A DNA stretch of 64,000 bases, taken from Heligmosomoides polygyrus polygyrus (Eukaryota; Nematoda; Chromadorea; Rhabditida; Heligmosomidae). The stretch lies in NCBI GenBank assembly GCA_947396885.1, contig OX377206.1:86921960-86985959 (forward strand). Reading direction: 5' to 3'. Below are positions 43,829 through 54,380 of this stretch, piece by piece (positions within the stretch are counted from its first letter, which is position 1; every line of letters begins with the position of its first letter). The translations under genes were made by a program, and so were the position numbers. The notes under the pieces were generated by a model, which was given only the letters and a program-made list of their open reading frames with translations, did no database searches and was not told the DNA's origin.

Positions 43829-43869
43829 GTATTCTCCACAGAATTGGCATTCTTCTCCCCCTCACTGAA

Positions 43870-45150
43870 CGAAAAATCTTGAGATTCAGCCTTGTCGTTG
43901 AGTAATTCTCCGCTTAGTGTTCCTTATTCTACACATAGTGGTGCACAGTGATTCAAAGTATAACCCTTCTTGAAGGTGTACTTTTACATTTAATGCTCTT
44001 TTGGTCATAATTTTCTGGTACTATTGCCTCATTTAATCTGATAATGTGAAGGTCATTCCCAATGTCTCCTTTTCTGCTAATATTTGGATCTTTAAAAGGC
44101 TTGGTACACTCCATCCTGCAAAGATATTATATCTCTCCTGTGGAAATTTATTTGGTTCTTCCCATAAAACGATTACCTTCAACCGCTGATACTTGAACAT
44201 ATTACATATGTATGCACTTTTGCATAGATTCCTACAGTATCCCTACAGTATCCTCTTTATAACACAGTGTGGGCATAGCTATCCTCTAATTTCTATTCAA
44301 GGCGAAAGCTGGGACATCCGACTTTATCGCTGAGTACTTCCCGAGCAGAATCTGTCTTTACAGACTCGAGCATGTTCAGACTTTTACTCTACTTAGGATG
44401 GATTTCCTAATATAATACTGTGTGACTCCTGACGGTGTTCTACTTGCTCTATCCTTAATCTAATTATATCACACCTGTCTGGTTTGCTCTTTTTTTACTG
44501 CTATTAGGGCTACAAGTAGTTTCTTCGGAATTTGCTCCGTTCCTTCTTTGCAGGCAGTGATAGCGGAATTCTTCGAATTATTCTCGTACAGAGTCCTACA
44601 GTATGGCTACAGTGTCTGTCTTCATACAGAATGATATGGATGGGGGCATCACAGAGTGTATGCATACGGTTTCCTTGGGCAGTCTCCTGATTCTTACGTT
44701 TGTTTGCGCCGGTATGGCTCACCTCGTGTCTATCATGTTTATTAGGGTTTCCTATTATATGTAAAGCTCGAAATAGCCAGGTGATCCTTCATCCCCAACC
44801 GTGTAGGCCTTGAGAGTAGTTGAATTCCCTTAAGTAAAATTTGAAGAAAAGTGAGAACCAATCGTTTTCTTCTTCATATCAAGCTGTTTCGCCCTAACCG
44901 TAGAAAACTTGCATACGTGCTCTTTTGCAATCACAGCGTACATTTATTCTTGCTTAATACTTCCATTCTAGAAACTTCTGGTCAAATTTGGCGAATATTA
45001 CTAACCCCTTCAGACTTTTTTGGATCCTTTTTCTGAACCATTTTTGAACACAGAACGGCAAAGATGTTTTTTATAGCAGGAATTATAATAGAAAGCAAAC
45101 CGGAAATTGTGACCAGTGGCGGAAACAAAGATGTCTCCTTTTACCAGAAA
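43870..45150. other. Intronic, no supported feature
   Basis: No SINE, foldback or exon recognised in 1.3 kb, the longest repeat-poor stretch of the gene. Confidence 0.45.
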
Positions 45151-45152
45151 AT

Positions 45153-45357
45153 TTGAATCTATCCTTGTGGGAGAGGGCACTGCTAGAAAAGCGAAGCAAG
45201 CACGAACAGTGTATCCTGTTCCGACCAGGAAGTCATAAGGTGAGGTCCTTTCTAGCCTAATGCAATGTGTCATTATTGTAAAAGAATTCACTTTTCATTT
45301 TGACGCCGGTCTTCAACAGACCGAGTGAAGTGCCCCTCCCCACTAGGAAAGATTCGA
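45153..45357. mobile_element. MITE-G complete copy
   Basis: Ends TTGAATCTATCCTTGTGGGA and CCCACTAGGAAAGATTCG(A) are inverted repeats containing G-rich/C-rich blocks (GAGAGGGCA, TGCCCCTCCC). Internal ATTGTAAAAG..TTCAC..TTTTGACG is shared with the 61.0 kb copy. Confidence 0.75.
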
Positions 45358-45875
45358 AAATTATCATCTCTTGTTAGGTTTTGCATGTAACATAATCCGA
45401 TGGCCCTTTCCAGGGATACCCCGAATTTCTCGTAATGGCCCTTCTTAAGGTATCTGAATTTTCCATCCTGGATCTTATATGGCCACATGCTTGCTTGCTC
45501 CACGTCTTGTTTTCTTCTATGTGATAGTTGAAATCCTCGGCCGAATCTGCCGCTCTGCCTGAAGCATTCCTTCCAGCTGTTTTTTCATCAATTTTTAAAG
45601 CAATTTCCATCAGATCGATCTCGATTAAAGTAAGTGATGGAGTACTGTCAGACATAAGCCAATAACAATCCTCGCATTTTCGTTTGTAGTTGTTTAGTAG
45701 GCAATCTGAAGGTCCAACGTTTTGGCATACTTCAGCACTCAAAGACTGCTAAAAGAGCTCAGAAATTCCAAAATTCGAACAATTTTCCCTAAGCGATGAC
45801 CCTTTCTAACTGTACGGTCACAAATTCGCCAGAGTTCCGGCTAATTTTGTACGAAAATCCAGATCTATCCTATTA
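45358..45875. other. Intronic, no supported feature
   Basis: A 122-codon minus frame (45374-45742) overlaps the MITE edge and has no known domain. Confidence 0.4.
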
Positions 45876-45879
45876 ATGC

Positions 45880-46080
45880 CTGTGTGGTAGAAGCGCCGTT
45901 GGAAGAAGCGTTGGCCCCTTGGTCGTGTTCGCCTCGAATCAAAGTTCTTGTTCAGATTTTAATCAGGGAATCTGAATATTATGGGTATTGCATTGTTCTA
46001 TGGATGATAGGCAAGCCTTTCATTCATTTGAGGTGGATACCATGGTCGTCTGGTGAGGGCAAAACACTATATTCTCACTT
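45880..46080 (+). repeat. Degenerate SINE-A or related copy
   Basis: GTGGTAGAAGCGCCGTTGGA and AATCAAAGTTCTTGTTCAG suggest an eroded head; CGTCTGGTGAGGGCAAAACA an eroded body. Confidence 0.35.
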
Positions 46081-46095
46081 GGTGATTTTCAAACA

Positions 46096-46190
46096 GCTCC
46101 GGTGGTGTAAAGCTTAGCATCGCTGCCCAAAAAGCAGAACGTACGGGTTCGAATCTCGCCTGGCGCAAGAGTTTTGATAGCAACAGAACA
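46096..46190 (+). repeat. SINE-B copy
   Basis: Head 46096-46166 (GGTGGTGTAAAGC, T arm TACGGGTTCGAATCTCGCC) then AAGAGTTTTGATAGCAACAG. Anticodon region CTGC-CCAAAAA-GCAG. Confidence 0.65.
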
Positions 46191-46234
46191 CCCGGTAACA
46201 TCTGATTAGCCTCTCTAAGTGTCGATCTAGACTC

Positions 46235-46365
46235 AAACAAATGTGTCAACGCTACATTGTCCATTGGCTGGCCACTGCAGGTCTTTGCGTGGGGCAAATA
46301 CGTATTCAAAGTGCCTCTGCGATATTCTGTAGAGGTAGAACGCGTGGCGCATCCTTCGGAGCAGC
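46235..46365 (+). repeat. SINE-A 3' half
   Basis: CATTGGCTGGCCACTGCAGG, GGGGCAAATACGTATTCA and GGTAGAACGCGTGGCGCATC in sense order; 5'-truncated. Confidence 0.75.
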
Positions 46366-46384
46366 TGACCGTCGAACTTTATCA

Positions 46385-46785
46385 TTGTGTCCTTTGCAGT
46401 AGCGGGGAAAGGACCCTTCTTTGTATTTGCTTGTAATCGTCTGGCACGCGGAAGCACTAACGACGAAGCTCCACTTCTAGTATATGATGTTCTGTGGGTA
46501 CAAAACTGATCAAGCTGAAGACCAGTGACTCCTTGAAGAATCTTATGGAATAAGATAAGGTCAAATTTCCTTCTTCTGTGAGAAAGGGTGTGAAGTTTGA
46601 AATTAGCATTCCTCTCAGAACTTGACGAAATGCCGTCATATATGAAGCCAAGGCACCTAACCATGAGTTTCCGCGTGAAGCTGTTCTGGACGTTCTCAAG
46701 GAGGGCTACAAGCTTAAAATTTTGTGGATTAAAAACCGGTGCGCCGTATTCCAGGATAGGTCTAATATATGATTTCCATTCCAAA
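46385..46785 (-). pseudogene. CR1/jockey-type LINE fragment (end of reverse transcriptase ORF)
   Basis: The minus strand reads YIRPILEYGAPVFNP, LENVQNSFTRKLMVRC, SHRRRKFDLILFHKILQG and TSYTRSGASSLVLPRAR. This is the motif order (RPxLEYxxPVW, LExVQxxFTR, RRxxxDLxxxYKIL) of the region behind the reverse transcriptase domain in CR1/jockey-group LINEs. Only about 130 codons remain, in one frame. The SINE-A 3' half abuts its downstream end. Confidence 0.75.
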
Positions 46786-46789
46786 AGGT

Positions 46790-47750
46790 CGTTCTCCCGT
46801 TGTGCTCTTCTCAGCCTTCATTCCAATCGAGATCACTGCAATAGTGACAAAGTACAGCGTTAAGCTGGACAACTGCGCTGATTCCACATCGCACACCACG
46901 ACGACCGGCGGACGTGCTTGCGGCGGCGGTAGGTCGTCGTCGCTTCTTCGGCGGAAATTAGGCGTTTCGCTCACGATTCGGCAAACGAATTGTTTTCGGC
47001 GTTGTTCAGCTTCATTCGGGAATGAAGCGCTTTTTACCCTCCGCTCATATGCGGACTGGTTTTTCCAGTGGTTTCCCAAGATTCGTCCTCAGATATTTAC
47101 CAGAGCGGAATAACCCTTGACGTATATCTACCTTCCATATCCTCACGAATACTTTATGTTCGGCTCCGTACTTCCATCGGGTAACACCTAATGGTTGGGT
47201 GACATTTTCAATGCATACGTTGGCAGATATTAATTTTGTCACTTGATTTATTCATGTTTAATAGAAATATTCGTAAAAACCTAAAATAGCGGCCATATAT
47301 TCAAGACGAGGCACGGGTCTGAAATTAAGATGGGAGCCAGCGGTGCGAGAAAAAAAGAAGAGCCGAGGGCAAAATAAGATTCAAGACGTCAATCATACCC
47401 TTTTAATATGGACTGCAACGGCGTTTTCGCTTCTGAATTCCTTCCGTGTTCTTCTCTGTGTCCCCTTAAACCTCTGAATCCTCACCCTAAAAAAAGTAAC
47501 CTATGTTTGTGAATTAATCAATTCTATTTGAAATTTACTATTTTTCGATTTTTTGCGACTTTATTTATCTTGCCTTCGAGGGCACCGGTGTATTTTTAAG
47601 CAATGCTGTCCTGATTTTTTGTGATTTTTATTCCATTAAAATGTATTGCTAGAGGGGGGGGGAGCGCTAGTTTCGAAGTGATTTGCGTGAGGCACAAACC
47701 AAAAATATTATGCATAAAAATAAAATAAAATAAAATAATGTATTTGTTGT
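46790..47750. other. Intronic, no supported feature
   Basis: A CGG/GTCGTC-rich patch at 46900-46950; a G run at 47655. Confidence 0.4.
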
Positions 47751-47759
47751 TTTCCTTAA

Positions 47760-47870
47760 AAGTGCATAGATGCATTTGAAAGCTGTATAACTCGATTTGA
47801 AAAATGTCGATGGTACTTTGAAAATTGACCAGTTTGATTTGAAAGTTGTCCAGATTGAACAGAAGATAGT
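47760..47870 (+). repeat. Degenerate minisatellite
   Basis: CATTTGAAAGCTGTATAAC, GATTTGAAAAATGTCGATG, TTTGAAAATTGACCAG and GATTTGAAAGTTGTCCAG follow one another about every 26 bases. Confidence 0.7.
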
Positions 47871-48405
47871 GTGCCGAACATCTTGTTCAGTCCTGAGAAG
47901 AGCTGTATTTCTTTTCTTAGAGTAGTTTTTTTCTCCTTGTCTGTTTCTTTTCCTTCCTTTCATCCTTTCTTCCTATATTTTCTGAAATGGGATGTCGTTT
48001 CTTTTCCTTATTATTCAGTTATTTCATCTTTAATTCGCTGTTGGCCGTCAATTTTCCATTTTCAAGTTGGACCCGTTTCCGAACTTTTTTAATTTTGAAA
48101 TAATAACAGATAAAAATAAAAAAATAAAAACCGTGTCTCATCGCTTAAAAAAAGAAAAAATAGAAAAAATAAGAATTGTGATCTATGGCTTTCTCCTTCT
48201 TGTGTCACCCTGTGGTCATTCCTCCTTGAGCTCTTCATACCTACCTAGAATCCTAGCTTTCTACTGCTTCGAGAACTGTGCTTCTATCCCTTCTCCACCA
48301 TCAAACGTGAAATGAATCTCATCAAGTGTAAAAGAAGGCGACCATGTGACGTGGAAGACAGCTAAACAAAGCTATCTATATGAAGAGTCAGAATTCAACG
48401 CACTA
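47871..48405. other. Intronic, no supported feature
   Basis: T-rich sequence with A-rich runs near 48110-48170. Confidence 0.4.
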
Positions 48406-48410
48406 GTCGT

Positions 48411-48558
48411 TAATGTGGCCTACATGGGGAGCGGGTGCGCAGCACACCAACAACGCCGCATCGAACAGGCATCAAACGATGTGGGAGCGTACACTGCCGG
48501 TGCTCTGCTTGGCTGTGATTGGCTAGCGCGCTTTCGCGCTCCCATGTAGGCCACATTA
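48411..48558. mobile_element. MITE-E copy with intact ends, beside an exon
   Basis: TAATGTGGCCTACATGGGGA and TCCCATGTAGGCCACATTA are inverted repeats over 22 bases. The right edge lies only 27 bases before the exon at 48586, so the element provides most of the sequence upstream of that splice acceptor. Confidence 0.85.
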
Positions 48559-48585
48559 CAACTACCTTTAATTATTCGAGTGTAG

Positions 48586-48875
48586 ATTTGAATGAATCGA
48601 ATGAAACCGATGACTGTCGTAGGTCGTCGTCTCGGGTCGTGCTGCCGTACGTGACGCAGCACTCAGACTCGGGTTTCGGTTCGGCTCTGTCGTCCGGCTC
48701 GTCATGCTCCTATCTGCCACCACCGCCACCGTATCGTATGCGAAGCAAACAGCACAAGATACACCGAAGCTTCAGCGATTCCAAGTATTCCATCGGGCAG
48801 CAGTCCGCCATTCTTCCGATTGCCAGCGCACAGCGAAGAATGCGCGGAACCAGATGGAATAGTCAGTGTAGTTTG
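48586..48875 (+). CDS. hlb-1: Liprin-beta exon (Ser/Pro-rich linker)
   Basis: Acceptor TTCGAGTGTAG (phase 1) and donor GTGAGA (phase 0) bound 96 codons plus the split one. Segments include DLNESNETDDCRRSSSRVVL, HSDSGFGSALSSGSSCSYLP and RSKQHKIHRSFSDSKYSIGQ. The SDSGFGS and RSFSDSKYS motifs are basic/Ser-rich and could be phosphorylated or bind 14-3-3-type partners (inference). The long open frame, codon regularity and good borders argue for coding. Membership in this gene rests on strand, phase and position between confirmed exons. Confidence 0.7.
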
Positions 48876-49160
48876 GTGAGATGTGTTAGAATCACTTGTG
48901 TGCAGTGTAGCGGTCGGAATTGTACGTCCATTCGAGAAAAGTTGTGCCGCGCGAAAGAACGATCCAAAATCTCTTGAGGCCTAACCGCGACGCGTAGGGG
49001 TGTATTTCAGGTTAGATTGATTTCACTCAAAATTTGTTTTTTTAAGGTAGCTTTCGATTTCAGACCTGATTGAACCACGTCTAGTGCAAAGCAATTTTCC
49101 ACTGATCTAAAAATAGCCGTTATTTTGCTTGTGTGCACCTACCACCGCCTTTTACCTATG
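48876..49160. other. Intronic, no supported feature
   Basis: Nothing recognised. Confidence 0.4.
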
Positions 49161-49164
49161 GTTG

Positions 49165-49760
49165 TGCTCGAACGAATATGTTCGAATTATTATCCGAATA
49201 ATTTATTCGAACAACCACTCAAATAGTCGAATGCATGATATTTCTAGATTTTCAAACATTCGTTCGAATTCGAACGTCGATGGTTTTAAAATTCGAATAT
49301 TCGTTTGAGTTCGAACATCGAAAGGGAGCCATATTCGAATATTATTCGAAAACGGAATATTTCAAATTTATTCGAAAATCTAGTAATTTCATTGGAATTT
49401 CGAATAATCTTCAAATCTCGAAGAGCATAACATGACTCGGGTAATTGTTCGACTATTCGACTATTCGACTATTCGAATATTTGAATAAACGCAAGGTGGA
49501 GCTTATTCGATTTTCGGTCATTCGACAAAATTGAAGAGCGAATAAATTCGGTCGTTCATTCGCTTGAAGATTTTCGATATCGGATGAATTGCAAAGTTTA
49601 TTCGATTTTCGGTCATTCGACAAAATTGAAGAGCGAATAAATTCGGTCGTTCATTCGCTTAAGGATTTTCGATCGAATAAGCTCATTCGTCCACTCATTC
49701 GTTCAAAAATTTTCGACGTCGAATTTATTCGCACATTCATTCGTCCGATAAAATTTCTCG
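49165..49760. repeat. Largest TTCGAA-rich array, with 95-bp direct repeat
   Basis: About 600 bases of TTCGAA/ATTCG motifs, including GACTATTC repeated at 49450-49475. A segment of about 80 bases (starts TTATTCGATTTTCGGTCATT) occurs at 49503 and again at 49598. Confidence 0.85.
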
Positions 49761-49805
49761 AAAGCACAACAGTTCTACCACGACGTTGCGCGAAACCTGG
49801 CCAGC

Positions 49806-50160
49806 TCTACAACCCCCCCCCCCCCCCGTTTTCAGTCTTATTTGTTAGTGTTCAGCTAGAAGAACTTCTGGAGCAAGTCTGGAGACGCGAATGGGTTCCA
49901 TAGCAAACTTCCATGCTCTTGAGCAACAGTATCGTTTAAATAAACGTGCTCATAGCTGCAGAGTTCTGCCCTAGTCGGGAGGAGCGAACCCTTTACCTTC
50001 GAGAGCTTTAGTAGTTGCTTCCATGTTCCCATGCCCCACCGTCATCTCCCCTGAAGTTGACAGAGAAGCAACACATCTTGAGACAACTACTGAAGCCCTA
50101 CAAGGAATTAAGGGGGGGGGGCGGTAGTTGTATGAAACGACCATATATCCTCCCCCCCCC
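49806..50160. repeat. C and G homopolymer runs
   Basis: C runs at about 49808-49826 and 50149-50163, G run at about 50110-50119. The 50110 and 50150 runs face each other as complementary arms, and the second continues GATTAGGACAGATCC like a MITE-G right end. Confidence 0.6.
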
Positions 50161-50314
50161 CCCCGATTAGGACAGATCCAATTTTTATTTCAAACGTTTT
50201 TGAAGAAAATCTGCGGATATTTTGGGAGAGAGATAGTAAGGACCCACTTCAAACTAGTACCAAGCTCATTGAACCTCAACCGTCACCTGTTATCAAAACG
50301 CTTTTGTAGGAGTA

Positions 50315-50350
50315 GGCCACTCCCCATGCAGTCCACATCGACGGCTTCTA
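50315..50350. repeat. MITE-E solo right end
   Basis: CCACTCCCCATGCAGTCCAC then ATCGACGGC equals the right end of the next element. Confidence 0.55.
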
Positions 50351-50392
50351 GCACGTATGTTGAGGAGCGGAAGATTTTTTGGTACTAGTCGT

Positions 50393-50551
50393 TAATGTGG
50401 CCTATATGGGAAGCGAAGATACGCCAGCCAATCATAACCATTTAAAGCACCGACCGAACACGCCGAAGACAATCAGGGCACCAACCCGTCTCGGTGTCGT
50501 CGTCATTCGTTGCGGCATGATTGGTCACTCCCCATGCAGTTCACATCGACG
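50393..50551. mobile_element. MITE-E copy
   Basis: Left ACTAGTCGTTAATGTGGCCT identical to the 48.4 kb copy, interior ACGCCAGCCAATCATAACC, right end CTCCCCATGCAGTTCACATC inverted to the left end with mismatches. Confidence 0.7.
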
Positions 50552-51494
50552 ACAAGCACCTGTTTTCGTTCTCTTTCCCGAACAAAAATGGAAGATCAGG
50601 ACCGTCTCTGGCTGTTACGTACGGTAAATAGAGAGCAAATAATGCCAGTGGCTTCGGCTTTCTAGCAATGTTTTGAAGCTCACTTCTACTGATTCGAGTT
50701 TAATTGAAACAACTTCATCAGAGTGGACGTACACTCCTGATCGCTACCATAGGTTCTTCCGTGTGTGGTGTGTTTTTGGCGTGAATCCTCTCACCAGGGT
50801 ATTGTACTAACCATCTTCTGGAAGTCGGTGAACTTGAAGTGGACCGTCACGTACGTGTCAAACCACCTAACCTGCCCAGGCGAATGAACAGCTGCTCTTT
50901 GAAATGCGCTGCTGCAGCTAAGTAATACATTTCTCGCTGTCCGCTCTGGAACGACGCTCAACTATTCGACCTCATACCGAGCATTCCTTTCGATCAAATT
51001 CACCACTAAGAGGGAACAGAGACACCATCATCATTTCCGATAACGATGATTACAAGGCTGTTGATGTAAGCGTCAGTAGCAGCGGGTTGCTGAGAATTCC
51101 ACAGCTTCCGAAGATGAGACGTGTAAGACGACATTGTTAGTTGTAACGTCGAAAAGTGCACGCATTGTCGAGCACCGCCGCTTTGTCTCCTCTACTCGCA
51201 ACTTTTATACTTCTTTTATTATCCAGCCTCTTGTGCACACTGGCCGACGTCTTCTTCGTTGCTGTTCTGTATCGGCAATCTCCTCTTCGCTACTCATTAC
51301 CAGCACCTCTTCCATAAATAACGCATGTCTTACGTGCTAGATGCTGCTCTGTACTCCTCTATAGCTTCGTCGTTCAACTTTTTCCTGATACTCGCTCTCT
51401 GGCGCGCTCTAACGAATGGCTGGTGCTGCTGCTGGTGTATTCTAATGATCACACCGCCGTCACGTGGTCTTCGGTTCCGGTGATTTGTCGTCAG
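50552..51494. other. Intron; a missing exon is expected here
   Basis: The phase conflict between 48875 and 51495 requires an exon or an alternative edge. Best candidate is about 51011-51065 (peptide GNRDTIIISDNDDYKAVD, donor GTAAGC), but its phases do not repair the junction as drawn. Confidence 0.3.
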
Positions 51495-51547
51495 ATCGAT
51501 CTGATTCTGATGATGTCACTATGGCAGCTCGAAAATCAAAATCGAAG
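51495..51547 (+). CDS. hlb-1: Liprin-beta exon (..VTMAARKSKSK), 5' edge uncertain
   Basis: Donor GTAGGT after AAG ends the exon in phase 0, which fits the next exon at 53904. The frame is open back to 51449 and reads GDLSSDRSDSDDVTMAARKS then KSK. The only AG in a usable place (GTCGTCAG, 51494) gives a phase 1 start that does not fit the exon at 48586. It is acidic/Ser-rich then basic, and carries no diagnostic motif. Confidence 0.5.
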
Positions 51548-51905
51548 GTAGGTTCATGGAAGCTGTAGTATGAGGTCTGACCGAAGCTTTTCGCCGCCTT
51601 AGTGTTACAAATGTTCCCAACTTTCATTATTTTACTACACGATTTAATAGGGACTTTTGACACTATTAGGGAAAGCATACAGTTCTGGAAACACATGAAA
51701 TATATAAGATGTTATGTGGTACTTAAGGAATTGAATCCTTTTTTCACTTGAATCTCGGAAGGTCGAAGTATGGCTTTTACATATAGAAGGAATATCTAAA
51801 AGCTTAGCCCTAAAGTATTGTCATAAGACACCTCAAACTAAATTTGGAGAACCTTAAGGTGATCGAAGAATTTGCTCAGAGTAGACAGTCGGTCAGAGGA
51901 ATAGA
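51548..51905. other. Intronic, no supported feature
   Basis: Nothing recognised. Confidence 0.4.
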
Positions 51906-51910
51906 TAAAA

Positions 51911-52164
51911 GAAAGGATATAGGATAAACGACGGCGTTAATCAATCCGTTCTGGGATGCGCCATGCATTCTACTTCTACGGGATATCATGGAGGCAGTCT
52001 GAACAGCAGACGGCCTCGTCACCAGTTTATCAACCGGGAACTGAGACACAGACCGCGAAGGGATGGAGGACTTGGTGTGCCCGGGCAGGGAATTCGAACC
52101 AGGAACCTGTAATCGTGGGAATGCGGCTGTCGGCACCTCTTCCAACTGCGCAATCACACGCCCA
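51911..52164 (-). repeat. SINE-A copy with central deletion
   Basis: Tail GGATATAGGATAAACGACGG and 3' block are followed by an abrupt jump over the ACTTGCGGTGGCC block. Head TGGGCGTGTGATTGCGCAG. Confidence 0.8.
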
Positions 52165-52284
52165 AGCAATAGAAAGAGCTTAATGATTTGTCCACAATTT
52201 AGCCCAAGGATTTTGTTATTAAAAATGCTGGCATTGGAGCCACCTTGAACAAAAAATAGAGAGATTCACTTAGTCTATACTCTA

Positions 52285-52315
52285 CGATCTGGCGTCTGGA
52301 CAAAGTCGATACAGC
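52285..52315 (-). repeat. Solo RTE 3' tail fragment
   Basis: AGTCTATACTCTACGATCTG then GCGTCTGGACAAA equals the 3' UTR of the RTE piece at 13.74 kb (AGTCTATTCGACGATCTGGC). Confidence 0.5.
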
Positions 52316-52575
52316 ATAGGTAAGATATTTTTAATGGGAGTTGTGTACCAAAAACCGCATTCAACGTAAAGTGACTCAGGGAAGTTAAAATTTTGGAGAC
52401 GAAATAACGTTATTGAACTATCGAGACCTTCTAGCTTACTCTCAAAGGATAGTTTTCATATTTTCATGGCTTATTACTGATGCAATTCATAATGGATTTC
52501 TGAAAGACGCTAGTAGATCAGAGCACAACATGGCGGCAGGAATCTAAGAAGAACGCATGAAAATATATTGTAAAT
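52316..52575. other. Intronic, no supported feature
   Basis: Nothing recognised. Confidence 0.4.
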
Positions 52576-52579
52576 GTTT

Positions 52580-52881
52580 CCCGGGTGTGTATGGTACAGT
52601 CGAAAGAGATGCCAGCTGTCGCATGTACCCGATACCAGGTCCCCAGTTCGGGCTTCCCGCCCAGGTCAACCAAGCGTTCCATCCCTCGGGGGTCCGTGAA
52701 TTGGTACCGGACTTGTCTGGGAAGGATAAACTTTAGGAAGGAATGCTGACTTGTTCATCGGCAGGCTACGGCAAGTTTTTATATGGCCAAGAATGCATTC
52801 AAATCACCTCCAGGACATCCGGTAGAAGTAGAATGTGTGGCGCATCCTAGAAGAGTCCTTTATCGCATTATCCTTTATGTG
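52580..52881 (+). repeat. SINE-A near full-length copy
   Basis: Head has a changed box A (ATGGTACAGTCGAAAGAG) also seen in the 53.4 kb copy, suggesting a subfamily. A short insertion (TTTAGGAAGGA) sits in the body. Confidence 0.85.
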
Positions 52882-53400
52882 CCAAAAAACCGAATGAGGT
52901 CAAGCAACCTTAAAAGACTCAGAGAAAGGGAAAATTTGGAATTCTTAAAAGCTTTAGTAGATTAGAGCAATGGTGAAAAATCCAAAAATAACGCATGAAA
53001 ATCTATTGTAAATGGAACCTTCTCGGGAAAATAAAGGCTTCCTACTCTTCCTGGCGACAACTTCAAATAACACGACATGAAACCTATCCGTGCAGGAACT
53101 ATAGAATCTGGATTTGAAAGCAATATTTTGTTTTGCCTCTTCTTCAAGCACGTCACTTTTACAGTGTTATTTTCCCAAATTTCTAAGAATGTTTCAGAAG
53201 AGAATTCTCAGCGTGTACTGGAATATGTCAAAAATGTTTTCCGACAGTTGACGACACCCTAAACTGTCCACAGTTTAAGAAATTTCTAGCAGGGAATTTC
53301 ATTACCGGTGATGTCCATCAAAATGAATCTCGGGGAACTAACAATTTTAAGGCGATGTGCAAAATCTGATAGATTCTACATTAATTGAAGACATTAATTT
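52882..53400. other. Intronic; short repeated motif
   Basis: AACGCATGAAAA(T)..TATTGTAAATG occurs at 52553-52577 and again at 52990-53013, suggesting a duplicated flank around the 52.6 kb SINE. Confidence 0.45.
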
Positions 53401-53404
53401 GGAA

Positions 53405-53691
53405 TGGGTGGAGCACAGTCGAAAGAGATGCCAGCTCTCGCCTGCACCCGATACCAGGTTCCTGGTTCGGATTTCCCGCCCAGGCCAACCAAGCCTTCCA
53501 TCCCTCCGGGGTCGGTGAATTGGTACCAGACTTGTCTAGGAAGGATAGAGCGCTGACTTGTCCATCGTCTGGCTACCGCAAGTCATTGTATGGCCAAATA
53601 CGCATTCAACTCGCCTCCACGACATCGCGTAGAAGTAGAATGCGTGGCGCATCCCGAAGGGGATTGAATAACGCCGTCCTTTATTCTTTTA
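53405..53691 (+). repeat. SINE-A full-length copy, CAGTCGAAAGAG subtype
   Basis: Box B and body are close to consensus. Box A GGAGCACAGTCGAAAGAGAT shares the change found at 52.6 kb. Confidence 0.92.
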
Positions 53692-53903
53692 TCAATTCTG
53701 AATGAAGCTACGATAATCTGAATTTAGAGGTCAGAAACGGCGAAAAGCTTTGGGCTGAGCTTATACTTTTAGCATTCTTTCATGCATTCCCGTGTCTGTT
53801 GCATGTTCTTGCCCCGCATGTGAGTGAATCAGTAACACGCCTAGGAGAGATATCATCTTCAAAACATTGTGCTAATACACTTCATTTGTCTGCTCCCGCT
53901 CAG

Positions 53904-54035
53904 GATCATTACGACGATTCGTCTCCAATTCAGAGTCCATCTCCTTCCATGTCAACCGTTTCGTGTCCAGAATATCCGGAACTGCAAGAGAAACTGCATC
54001 GTCTGACGATGGCTAGGGATAGCCTTTCATTGCAG
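53904..54035 (+). CDS. hlb-1: Liprin-beta exon (start of coiled coil)
   Basis: Acceptor CTCCCGCTCAG and donor GTGAGG bound exactly 44 codons in phase 0. It reads DHYDDSSPIQSPSPSMSTVS, then CPEYPELQEKLHRLTMARDS and LSLQ. The second half matches liprin-beta DVYQERLARLENDKESLVLQ at most conserved positions (Y, QE+L, RL, +SL.LQ). It leads without a break into VSVL of the next exon, as in the human protein. This is where the N-terminal coiled coil begins. Confidence 0.92.
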
Positions 54036-54380
54036 GTGAGGCGATGATTGTCACATGTTCGAATGTGTCGGGGAGTTTGATTGTCAGTTGTTGGAATATG
54101 TCCGGTTTCCGTCCGAGCACCGAATATTTGAAATGTGGTGGGAAACGCTGCAGTAGTGTTTTTTCTAAAGCCTTTTTCAATGCAATCGGCAGCTGCACAA
54201 TCGTTTCGTTTGCTGGCGATTCCAATTCCAATTTTCGATTATTTTCCATATGAAAAAATGAGGGATTATTTAGATTTCCGGCTAGAAAAAAGCGCTAATG
54301 CCTGGCTGGTTCTTTTTGGATAGCTGTTAGAGCCCAAAAATAGTGTTATTTTTCCTATACGAAGAGGCTGCGTAAAAGAG
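54036..54380. other. Intronic, no supported feature
   Basis: Nothing recognised. Confidence 0.4.

Noticed and set aside
43287..43868. 193-codon frame with a long poly-Gln tract.
   Set aside because: Its frame does not join the neighbouring liprin exons; the Ser frame does. Poly-Gln here probably only reflects the CAG repeat.
5440..49760. TTCGAA arrays as a CRISPR array.
   Set aside because: No fixed repeat length, no unique spacers of constant size, and a eukaryotic context.
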